From Bacteroides faecium (GTDB taxonomy: Bacteria > Bacteroidota > Bacteroidia > Bacteroidales > Bacteroidaceae), in NCBI RefSeq assembly GCF_012113595.1, contig NZ_CP050831.1:2852001-2916000 (forward strand): a stretch of DNA of 64,000 nucleotides, read 5' to 3'. The notes under the pieces were generated by a model. That model was not told the origin of the DNA. It worked only from the letters and a program-made list of their open reading frames with translations, and did no database searches. The translations under genes and the position numbers were made by a program. Shown in pieces: positions 46,947 to 55,719 of this stretch (position 1 is its first letter; each line of letters starts with the position of its first letter).

Positions 46947-49900
46947 ATGATGAATAAAATAATCATAAACATATTTATCCTGCTGTGGGTAGCGGTGGGT
47001 GCTATGGCACAGAATGTTACCGTGACCGGTACGGTGACCGATGACATGGGGCCGGTGATTGGTGCCACAGTGACGGTGCAAGGCACTTCGATAGGTGCCA
47101 CAACCGATTTGGATGGTAAATTTACATTGGTTAGTGTGCCCAATGTAGCCAAAGCCGTGTTGATAGTTCGCTATGTAGGTATGGAAGAGGCAAAGGAACC
47201 GTTGAAGGGACGTACCTCGAACATTAATATTCATATGAAAGAAGCAGTCGGCATGTTGGACGATGTGGTGGTTATCGGTTACGGTACACAGAAAAGAGGT
47301 AACCTGACCGGTTCTATTGCCAGCGTATCCGGCAAGATACTGGAGAAAGTACAGACCACTTCTGTCGGCGAAGCTATCGTCGGTAAGTTGCCGGGCGTGC
47401 AGGTGACCACTGTAGACGGTTCTCCCGATGCTGAAATCAAGATTCTGGTACGTGGCGGCGGTTCTATCACACAAGATAACAGCCCGCTTATCATACTGGA
47501 CGGATTCGAAGTAAGCAGTTTGAATGATGTTCCCCCTACCGATATCGAGTCTATCGAGGTATTGAAAGACGCGGCTTCTACCGCTATCTATGGTGCGCGT
47601 GGCGCTAACGGTGTAATCCTGGTAACGACCAAGCGTCCCACCGAAGGGCGGGTCGTTATCAATCTGAACACTTACGTACAGACCAAAGAGTTGTCTAAAA
47701 AGCTCGACGTGATGGATCCTTACGAATTTGTGCTGATGCAATATGAAAACGCCCGCCAGAAAAGTTCTAACCCTACGGATTTTAATAATAAATACGGACG
47801 TGCTTACGAGCACTACATCTATCAGGGCAACCCCGGAACCGATTGGCAGGACGAAGTGTTCGGCTCCAATCCGGTGGCGAAGTATGTAGACCTTAGCGTG
47901 AACGGCGGTACGGAGAAAGCCAAATACAAACTTTCCTTTATCCATCAAGACCAGCCGAGCGTGATGGTAGGCAATGGCTTGAAGCAAAATAATATGAATG
48001 CTTCTTTCAACTTCAAACCTTTCAAATTCTTGACCCTGGAATATCGCACACGTTTGTTGCACAAGGAAGTGGACGGTTCGGGAACGGAAGGCGTCAGCTT
48101 GCTGACAGCCTTGCGCGAAAGACCTACCACCGGGCTGGACGAATATATGACGCTTCCTGAAGACGATACCTATTTTGACCCCGACCAACTGGACGAAGTA
48201 ACCCGTTTCAATCCGATAGAAGAATCGGAAAAAAACTATAAAAAGAGAATCAACAAGTCTCTCAATACGATGGGTGCCGTTAAATGGGACATTATAAAAG
48301 GTATGACTTTTCGCACCGAGTTCGGTTTTGAGAACAATTCGGAAGAGCAACGCCGCTTCTGGGGCATGGGTACTAGTAATGCCCGCAATAACAACAACCA
48401 GCCTATGGCTGAATGGAGTATGAAGCAAGGCACCAAGTGGCAGCTTACCAATGTGTGGAGTTACAACTTCATGTTGAAAGATGTACATAACATTGACCTG
48501 ATGATGGGGCAGGAAATCAAGCATAACCAAACGACCACCAAGACTTTCTCTACCCGTTATCTTCCTGAAACTATCACGGCGGAAAAAGCATTTGATAATC
48601 TGTCACTGGGTACTGCTTATCAGAATACCTCGTCATCCGATTCTCCTTCACGCATATCCTCTTTCTTCGGTCGTATCAACTATGGTTATAATGATAAATA
48701 CTTGGCTACGGTGACGTTGCGTGCCGACGGTTCTTCCAAGTTCGCGTCCGGCAACCGTTGGGGATTCTTCCCGGCAGGGGCATTGGCATGGCGTATGTCC
48801 AACGAAGATTTCCTGAAAGATAGTCGTGTAGTGTCCAACTTGAAACTGAGATTCAGTTACGGTATTTCCGGTAACGACCGTATTGATACCGACCTTTATC
48901 AGAAATTGTATCGTGCCAACAATAACCGTCCGGCAGGGTGGGGTGAAACAAGCCATTACTACTACACATTCTATAACACCAAATATGTGTACAATCCCGA
49001 TGTGAAGTGGGAAAAGACCATTACACGCAATATCGGTCTTGACTTCGGCTTCTTCAAAGAACGTCTCAGCGGTACTATCGAATACTACTGGAATACGGTA
49101 AAAGACCTGTTAGTGCCTTCGGACATTCCCGGTTACACAGGCTATACCAAACTGATGACCAACGTCGGACAGACATCGAACCGCGGTATCGAACTCCAGT
49201 TGAATGCCTGGCTGGTAGAGACGAAAGACTTCTCGCTGAACGCTACCTTCAATATCGGTCACAACAAAAACAAGATTGATAAGCTGGCAAGCGGCGAAAA
49301 GGAATGGATACTTACTTCGGGCTGGAGAAACGACGTTGTGAATTCCGACGACTACCGTGCCTATGTAGGCGGTACAAGTGGTCTGATTTACGGATACGTG
49401 AACGACGGCTTTTATACCGTAGACGACTTTGTATCTTTCGATGCGCAAGCCCGTACATGGAAACTGAAAGAGGGTGTGGTCGATTCAAGTCCGTTGTCCG
49501 ACACTCCGCGTCCCGGTAATGCCAAGTTCAAGAAACTGACTCCGGTAGACCCCAACAGCACCAATCCTTATCAGTTGACGGAAGCCGACCGTACCGTTAT
49601 TGGTAACACTACTCCGAAGTTCTCGGGCGGTTTTGGTCTGAACGCTACTTACAAAGGATTTGATATGAATGTGTTCTTCAGCTTCATGTATGATTTCGAC
49701 GTATTGAATGCCAACAAAATCATGCTGACTACCTGGGCGGACAATAAGGAAAACAACTTCCTGATGGATATAGCTTCTAACAAACGCTGGCGCAACTTCG
49801 ACGATATGGGGAACGAAATTCGTTACCAGCCGGAAGTGCTGGCAGAGTTCAATAAGGATGCTACGATGTGGAATCCTACTTCTATCGGACGACCTATCAG

Positions 49901-50162
49901 TATGTCGTATGCCGTGGAAGACGGTTCGTTCCTGCGCCTTAATTCGGCTACCTTCGGCTATACTTTGCCTGTTGCATTGACGAGGAAAGTAGGTCTGAAC
50001 AAAGTGCGTTTCTACGTATCGGGCAACAACCTGTTTGTCCTTACCGGATATAGCGGCTATGACCCCGAAGTGAACATCGCCACCGGTCTGACACCGAATA
50101 TTGACTACAACCGTTATCCGCGCAGCCGCACTTATACCTTCGGCGCACAGTTGACTTTTTAA
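46947..50162 (+). CDS. SusC-family TonB-dependent transporter (second pectin operon)
   Basis: The protein has 1071 residues. It has a signal peptide ending AMAQN, a carboxypeptidase-regulatory-like domain (GTVTDDMGPVIGATVTVQG), plug (LDDVVVIGYGTQKRGNLTGS, GANGVILVTTKRP), barrel and terminal F. There is no STN domain. It differs more from the two divergent-arm SusC proteins than they do from each other. It transports oligosaccharides with the SusD encoded 24 bp downstream. A 533-codon open frame on the opposite strand is a shadow of this gene's codon use. Confidence 0.96.
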   Translation: MMNKIIINIFILLWVAVGAMAQNVTVTGTVTDDMGPVIGATVTVQGTSIGATTDLDGKFTLVSVPNVAKAVLIVRYVGMEEAKEPLKGRTSNINIHMKEAVGMLDDVVVIGYGTQKRGNLTGSIASVSGKILEKVQTTSVGEAIVGKLPGVQVTTVDGSPDAEIKILVRGGGSITQDNSPLIILDGFEVSSLNDVPPTDIESIEVLKDAASTAIYGARGANGVILVTTKRPTEGRVVINLNTYVQTKELSKKLDVMDPYEFVLMQYENARQKSSNPTDFNNKYGRAYEHYIYQGNPGTDWQDEVFGSNPVAKYVDLSVNGGTEKAKYKLSFIHQDQPSVMVGNGLKQNNMNASFNFKPFKFLTLEYRTRLLHKEVDGSGTEGVSLLTALRERPTTGLDEYMTLPEDDTYFDPDQLDEVTRFNPIEESEKNYKKRINKSLNTMGAVKWDIIKGMTFRTEFGFENNSEEQRRFWGMGTSNARNNNNQPMAEWSMKQGTKWQLTNVWSYNFMLKDVHNIDLMMGQEIKHNQTTTKTFSTRYLPETITAEKAFDNLSLGTAYQNTSSSDSPSRISSFFGRINYGYNDKYLATVTLRADGSSKFASGNRWGFFPAGALAWRMSNEDFLKDSRVVSNLKLRFSYGISGNDRIDTDLYQKLYRANNNRPAGWGETSHYYYTFYNTKYVYNPDVKWEKTITRNIGLDFGFFKERLSGTIEYYWNTVKDLLVPSDIPGYTGYTKLMTNVGQTSNRGIELQLNAWLVETKDFSLNATFNIGHNKNKIDKLASGEKEWILTSGWRNDVVNSDDYRAYVGGTSGLIYGYVNDGFYTVDDFVSFDAQARTWKLKEGVVDSSPLSDTPRPGNAKFKKLTPVDPNSTNPYQLTEADRTVIGNTTPKFSGGFGLNATYKGFDMNVFFSFMYDFDVLNANKIMLTTWADNKENNFLMDIASNKRWRNFDDMGNEIRYQPEVLAEFNKDATMWNPTSIGRPISMSYAVEDGSFLRLNSATFGYTLPVALTRKVGLNKVRFYVSGNNLFVLTGYSGYDPEVNIATGLTPNIDYNRYPRSRTYTFGAQLTF

Positions 50163-50186
50163 TTGAAATCTATAAAAAGAAGAACT

Positions 50187-52091
50187 ATGAATAAGAAACT
50201 GATATACTCACTCATTGCCGGAACCCTGTTTTCCCTGGCATCTTGCGATGATTTCCTGGACGTGCAGCCGGCTTCCGGCTTTACTCCCGAGTACGTATTC
50301 TCCAGCGAATCGGAGATGAAAGCGTTGATGACGCGCATCTACTCTTCCATGACGGAAGACGGATTGTACGGAAGCAATCTTGCCAGTGGCTTGAATACGA
50401 ATACCGATGTGGAGATGAGCTCTTTCAAGAACAACACGGTCAATACCAACGGTTCTGATATCGGCTGCTTTGACTCCCGTCCCACATGGGCGGTGTTGAA
50501 CAATACCTGGAACAATTTATATTACGCCATCAACTATGCCAACGACTTTTTGCAGGCTGTGCAGGAGTCACCGTTGTTTGATACCCAAATAACCAGTGGT
50601 GTAGCTCCTACGGAGACACAGCAGATGTACGGGGAAGTGAAGACACTTCGTGCCATGCTCTATCTGGACTTGATTCGCACATGGGGCGACGTGGTGTTTG
50701 TCACGGAGCCTACAGAATCTACCGACGACTTTTTCAGTCTGGGCACTACCGACCGCAATGTTATTTTAGAATATCTGATAAACGACTTGATAGCCGTAGA
50801 GCCGATGATGAAATATGCCGCTGATTTGGATTATGGCGTGGAACGTGCTTCCCGTGAATATTGTCAGGCGCTTATCGGGCAACTCGCTCTTTATCGTGGC
50901 GGTTGGACGCTTCGTGCCGACAAGGATGATGTGACTCATGTGGGCTACATGGAACGTGGCGATAACTTTGAACACTACTACGGGATTGCCGTCACCTATC
51001 TGGGCAAAGTGATTAAAGAGGGCAAGCATGACTTTACCCAAAGTTTTGAAAATTTATGGGTGAACGAGTGTAACTGGAAAACAGCCAACAATGATGATGT
51101 ACTGTTCGCCGTTCCGATGTTGAAGAGCGTCACCAGCCGTTACGGCTATAATATCGGTGTCACTATTGCGGAAGGCAAGCATGCCTATGGCAGTGCCCGC
51201 AACTATGTGACTTTCTGCGGAACTTACATCTATTCATTTGATAAGGACGACCTGCGCCGCGACATGACTTGCGTGCCTTATAAATATGATAAAGACTTGA
51301 ATCAGGAGATTGATATGGGCGTAGCCGGCATGGGAGCCGGGAAATGGTCAAAGCTCTATATGCAATCCCCGCTGGGTGCTTCCAGTGGTTCCAATACGGG
51401 AATCAATAGCGTGCGTATGCGCTTTGCCGATGTACTGCTGATGTACGCTGAGGCTGTAAACGAACTCTACGGACCGCGCGATGATGCCAAAGAAGCGTTG
51501 AAGCGTGTCCGCCGCCGTGCTTTCGATGCGGCTCAATGGACGGATAAGGTAGAGAGTTATGTGGAAAGGCTGACCAATGAAGCGGATTTCTTCCAGGCTA
51601 TCATGGACGAGCGCAAGTGGGAGTTTGGCGGAGAAGGTATCCGCAAGTACGACCTCGCACGTTGGAACAAGTACGGTGAAGTGATTTATAACCTTTATAA
51701 CGAGATGAGTAATTGGGGACTGGTGGCAAACGGGACTTATGTGCCGGGTATAGAGAAAGTGCCAGCCAATATCTACTACAAGCAGGTGGCAGACCCCGAA
51801 CATCCCGATAGAAAGATATTGGATATTGTAGGTATTGATGAATACGGGCCCGGTGTGGGGCGTCCTGCCGGATATACGGTATTGGAATATGCGTTGGGAT
51901 GGTTGGTATTGAATAAGGAAACACAGGTTTACGAAACGCTGGACGCCATTTCCTGGAGCTTCCGTGGATTTATCAACAAGAACAATGATAAATCGGTGAA
52001 ACCTACCGACCCTGTGAGATACCTGTGTCCTTATCCTTCAAAGGTCATAACGGACCACCGCGGATTGATTCGGAACTATTATGGATACTAA
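50187..52091 (+). CDS. SusD-family binding lipoprotein (second pectin operon)
   Basis: The protein has 634 residues from the ATG at 50187. A TTG at 50163 touching the susC stop is less likely. The lipobox is LASCDDFLD. Helices YGEVKTLRAMLYLDLIRTWGD and block WEFGGEGIRKYDLARWNKYGE mark SusD. The C-terminus DHRGLIRNYYGY resembles the ends of the other pectin SusD proteins. The stop overlaps a possible ATG of the next gene (52081). Confidence 0.95.
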   Translation: MNKKLIYSLIAGTLFSLASCDDFLDVQPASGFTPEYVFSSESEMKALMTRIYSSMTEDGLYGSNLASGLNTNTDVEMSSFKNNTVNTNGSDIGCFDSRPTWAVLNNTWNNLYYAINYANDFLQAVQESPLFDTQITSGVAPTETQQMYGEVKTLRAMLYLDLIRTWGDVVFVTEPTESTDDFFSLGTTDRNVILEYLINDLIAVEPMMKYAADLDYGVERASREYCQALIGQLALYRGGWTLRADKDDVTHVGYMERGDNFEHYYGIAVTYLGKVIKEGKHDFTQSFENLWVNECNWKTANNDDVLFAVPMLKSVTSRYGYNIGVTIAEGKHAYGSARNYVTFCGTYIYSFDKDDLRRDMTCVPYKYDKDLNQEIDMGVAGMGAGKWSKLYMQSPLGASSGSNTGINSVRMRFADVLLMYAEAVNELYGPRDDAKEALKRVRRRAFDAAQWTDKVESYVERLTNEADFFQAIMDERKWEFGGEGIRKYDLARWNKYGEVIYNLYNEMSNWGLVANGTYVPGIEKVPANIYYKQVADPEHPDRKILDIVGIDEYGPGVGRPAGYTVLEYALGWLVLNKETQVYETLDAISWSFRGFINKNNDKSVKPTDPVRYLCPYPSKVITDHRGLIRNYYGY

Positions 52092-52113
52092 ATCAGTAAA
52101 AAGACAAAACGTT

Positions 52114-53766
52114 ATGATAAAGTTATTACAAAGACTTGCAACGGCTATGCTGCCCGCCCTATTGTGCGGTACTCTGCTTGTGGGCTGCGAGGAAGATGAT
52201 AAATATACTAAAGTGGACGACCTCTTCCAACCCCGGTTTGTATTGGAGAAACCGGAAGTGAAAGGAAACTCGGTGACAATGGTATGGTATAAAGTGAACG
52301 AAGCCACCTCTTATACGGTGGAGCTTCATCAAGACCAATATTACAATAGTCTGTTTATGGAGATAGAGACGACCGAACCTTACGTGTTCGTCGATGATAT
52401 TCCTTACGGGACGACTTTCTATATCCGTGTGCGCAGCAATGCTCCCAAAGCTACCAACAACTCGCAGTGGAGCTACGTCAGCGCCTCTACCGAAGCGCGT
52501 CCAGAGTATGCCAAGTTGGTGGAAGATGTTTCCAAAACTGAGATTACGGAATCATCGGCTGTGATTCGCTGGAAGAAAGACAATAAACAGAATCCGGTGG
52601 ATAGTATCAGTATCATGCCTATGATGGATACCACACTGCCCGGCGTCAGCCGCTACCTCACTATTGAAGAGATGATGCAGGGATATGCCGAAGTGGACGG
52701 CTTGACCAAAAACACGCTGTATGCCGTCAATCTGTATGACACCGGCAAACCGCGTAAGTATGACAAGCCCTACAATCAGGTGACGTTCCGCACAGCCGGG
52801 CCGTCGGCCATGTCTATACAGGTAGGTTTGGATGATGACTTGTCCGCCATGTTGCTGAATAACGACATTGACCCTGAAGTGCCCGAAGGTACGGAATATT
52901 ACCTGCCGGCAGGTTCTTCCTACCGTGTCACTCCGTTTGCCCTGATGAAAGGCTTCCGCTTGGCGGGTAGTCGCGATGGGGTTAAGCCTGTGGTTATTTT
53001 AGAAGGCAGTTGGGACGTTGCAGCCGGTTCTTATATCGCTAGTCTCGAATTTGATAATATCGAGTTCCGGCATGAAGCAAACAATAATTACTTTATGAAT
53101 GCTGGTAGTACATATACAATAGAGAATGTCAGCTTTGTAAATTGTGACTTCATAAGTCTGCGTCGTGGTTTTTGGCGTCATAAAGAAGCTAATGCCAAGT
53201 ACGTTATGAACTTTGAGATGGAAGGATGCCGTTTTGAAGGTTGCGGATGGCAAACCAGTGCATTTGGTATGATTAATCTTCAGTCCTTTGACAAAACCAA
53301 TGGAGTATCTCATGACCAGTTTGACCGTGCTATCTTCCGCAACTGTACGTTCAGCAATGATAATGACGGAACCAGCGGGTATGGTTGGGGTAATCTCTTC
53401 TATGCACCTTATATGGATAAGCCTATCCACTTGGAGTATAAGAATGTGACTATCTACAATTACAGCCGCAACCAACGTCTGATTAACATCGAATCCGCCG
53501 TAGGCTCCGAATTGGTATTGCAGGGTATTTTGCTGGCGTCTCCTTGTGGCGACCTGTATGCTATCGGTGCGAATACCACTACCACGTTCTCTGACAACTA
53601 TACCACAGCAGATTATGCGTTGGGTGGCAGTAAGATGAGTGCAACCGACCTTGAAGTTACGGCAGACGAACTCTTTGCCGACCCTGCTAATGGAGACTTG
53701 ACGATTAAGGACAGTTCTTCTCCGATAGTAAGCAGCCGTGCAGGAGATACGCGTTGGTTACCTTAA
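52114..53766 (+). CDS. surface lipoprotein with FnIII modules and beta-helix (SusE/F position, second operon)
   Basis: The protein has 550 residues from the ATG at 52114. An ATG at 52081, overlapping the susD stop by 11 bp, would add eleven charged residues. The lipobox is LLVGCEEDD. Two FnIII-like repeats (residues about 30-230, GTTFYIRVRSNAPK, NTLYAVNLYDTGKPR) are followed by the beta-helix-like part with ENVSFVNCDFISL, MEGCRFEGCG and FRNCTFSND, ending in DLTIKDSSSPIVSSRAGDTRW. It occupies the same slot and has the same build as the proteins at 22002 and 34739. Likely pectin-binding. Confidence 0.83.
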   Translation: MIKLLQRLATAMLPALLCGTLLVGCEEDDKYTKVDDLFQPRFVLEKPEVKGNSVTMVWYKVNEATSYTVELHQDQYYNSLFMEIETTEPYVFVDDIPYGTTFYIRVRSNAPKATNNSQWSYVSASTEARPEYAKLVEDVSKTEITESSAVIRWKKDNKQNPVDSISIMPMMDTTLPGVSRYLTIEEMMQGYAEVDGLTKNTLYAVNLYDTGKPRKYDKPYNQVTFRTAGPSAMSIQVGLDDDLSAMLLNNDIDPEVPEGTEYYLPAGSSYRVTPFALMKGFRLAGSRDGVKPVVILEGSWDVAAGSYIASLEFDNIEFRHEANNNYFMNAGSTYTIENVSFVNCDFISLRRGFWRHKEANAKYVMNFEMEGCRFEGCGWQTSAFGMINLQSFDKTNGVSHDQFDRAIFRNCTFSNDNDGTSGYGWGNLFYAPYMDKPIHLEYKNVTIYNYSRNQRLINIESAVGSELVLQGILLASPCGDLYAIGANTTTTFSDNYTTADYALGGSKMSATDLEVTADELFADPANGDLTIKDSSSPIVSSRAGDTRWLP

Positions 53767-53823
53767 AAAAATAAATAGATATAATGAAATAACATGATTA
53801 GGAATACACTAAAATATAATAGT

Positions 53824-55677
53824 ATGAATCTGAAAACATTTGTTCTTTTAGCCGTTGCCGGCACTATGGCGGTAGCATGTAGCGAAGTTAATGAGAGTTC
53901 TTTTACGGATGGCGACGGTCAGAAAAGACTTAGTTCTATCAGTTCGGGCAACGACCGTTTCTCTACACGGTTGAATAGCGAAACCAGTGAGTGGGAGAGT
54001 GGTGATGCCATAGGTATATATATGTTCGACACGGAAGACAAGAATGTATTGAACGATGCCCTTAATGTAAAATATGCCACAGTGGGCGAAGGACGTACCG
54101 TGAATTTCTCGTCCAATCCGGGAATAGCTATCTATGATATGCCTACCAACTTCGTAGCTTATTATCCCTATAATACGGCTGCGAATGTGATTGATGTCAC
54201 GGCAGCGCTTTATAAAGTAGACCTGAGCGACCAGTCCGACGGTGTCTCTGCCCACGATTTAATGTGGGCAAAGGCTGCCAACCAATCTACGGAATCCCTG
54301 TTGGCGGGTGGACTGGCGTTTACTTTCCATCATCAGTTGGTGCTTTTGCGTGTAAATATAACGAATGAGAATGTATCGAGTGTGACAAGCGTAACAGTAG
54401 GCGGTATGAATACGACTGCCACTTTCAACCTGATAGACGGTACGTTGGGCAATATGGATACACAGAAGTCTATTGATTTGCAGAAAACAGGCGATAAGTC
54501 ATTTATCGGTATCATGCTGCCTGCCGAAGAACTGGTAAACAAACTGTCTCTTACCATTATGGCAGACGGCGGCAAGTATCAGTACACCGTGCCCGAAGGC
54601 AGCCGGATAGATAAGTTTATAGCTGGCAATGAATACACTTTCAATATCAATGTGGGTAAGGAAACTAGCGGAGAAATCGGTGGCGGTAATGGTGGCAACA
54701 CTCCTTGGGGTGATGGTGGAAGCGAAGACGGCGACGGTGACAAAGTATCCGAGAATGAAGCTATCCCTGCCGACTATGCTCAGAAAGCGGTTACTGCGGA
54801 AACAGACTTGTCGACAGTATTGTCCGGTGCTTCCGGCAAGGCTGCGTTAGTGTTTGCTGCCAATGCGGAAGGTTATACCTTTAGCGATGCAATCGTAGTG
54901 CCCGAAGCTGTGACAGAGTTGTTGCTGATTGGTGATACCGAAGAACAGGTGAAAGTGAATCTGAAACAAATCCAATATAATAAACTTCAAAAGATTGCAT
55001 TGAATAATCTGGATATTACAGGTGATAACTCAACCGCCTTATTGACAAACAATGAAACGGCTCAACTCTCGGCTGATGCTGTCATAGAGTTGAAGAAGTG
55101 CAACTTCTCTACGATGAAGACTGTTTGCGACTGGCCGGATGGAGATAATGGAGCACAAAACCTGCTTTCCGCTGTACTCATCGACGACTGCCAGTTTGTA
55201 AATATGAAAAGCGTATTCAACTATTATGGTTCTAAAGCAATCACTATCACCAATTCTACACTTTACAATATGACAGAGCGTGCTGTTTACGTAAAAGATG
55301 CGAATAATGTAGCCGTAACTGTGGAGAACTGTACCTTGGTCGGTTTGACTGCAACTCCTTTTGAAAGCAGATATAACAATGGTAATTTATACTACAAGAA
55401 TAATGTTTCGGCTTGTTTCGTAGATAGGAATCCTAATATCGGGTATAAGATGAATGTGCAAGAGTTTTCCGGCAACTATGCGGCAGCTTCCGAAGATGGA
55501 AAATATGCAGTAGTGAATGTACACGGGAACCCGATAGATACGAATGCCTTCCCTAATGCTTGGGTAAGTACCTCGATGACCGTCTCCGAACTCTTTGAAG
55601 ACGCTGCAAGCGGTAACTTCAAACTTAAGATTGACGCACAGGCAGGCGACCCGCGTTGGTACAAGAATGCCCGGTAA
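53824..55677 (+). CDS. fimbrillin-like (Mfa-like) lipoprotein with C-terminal beta-helix
   Basis: The protein has 617 residues from the ATG at 53824. An ATG at 53794 is possible. The lipobox is AVACSEVNE. Residues 35-280 form a fimbrillin-like domain (RLNSETSEWESGDAIGIYMF, NFVAYYPYNT, LTFHHQLVLLRVNI in essence, ending NEYTFNINVGK). A glycine/aspartate-rich linker with PWGDGGSEDGDGDK follows, then a beta-helix-like region (ELKKCNFSTM, DDCQFVNMK, VENCTLVGL). The fimbrillin domain and linker match those of the CE8 protein encoded next, so the two genes share a module. Binding role inferred. Confidence 0.78.
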   Translation: MNLKTFVLLAVAGTMAVACSEVNESSFTDGDGQKRLSSISSGNDRFSTRLNSETSEWESGDAIGIYMFDTEDKNVLNDALNVKYATVGEGRTVNFSSNPGIAIYDMPTNFVAYYPYNTAANVIDVTAALYKVDLSDQSDGVSAHDLMWAKAANQSTESLLAGGLAFTFHHQLVLLRVNITNENVSSVTSVTVGGMNTTATFNLIDGTLGNMDTQKSIDLQKTGDKSFIGIMLPAEELVNKLSLTIMADGGKYQYTVPEGSRIDKFIAGNEYTFNINVGKETSGEIGGGNGGNTPWGDGGSEDGDGDKVSENEAIPADYAQKAVTAETDLSTVLSGASGKAALVFAANAEGYTFSDAIVVPEAVTELLLIGDTEEQVKVNLKQIQYNKLQKIALNNLDITGDNSTALLTNNETAQLSADAVIELKKCNFSTMKTVCDWPDGDNGAQNLLSAVLIDDCQFVNMKSVFNYYGSKAITITNSTLYNMTERAVYVKDANNVAVTVENCTLVGLTATPFESRYNNGNLYYKNNVSACFVDRNPNIGYKMNVQEFSGNYAAASEDGKYAVVNVHGNPIDTNAFPNAWVSTSMTVSELFEDAASGNFKLKIDAQAGDPRWYKNAR

Positions 55678-55719
55678 CCTTTTGAGACATTATTGTAATA
55701 CTGATTAAACAATCCGGTT

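Noticed and set aside
46929..48530. 533-codon open frame on the minus strand over susC
   Set aside because: It is fully antisense to a clear SusC gene, has no domain I recognise, and long antisense frames are common over such codon use.
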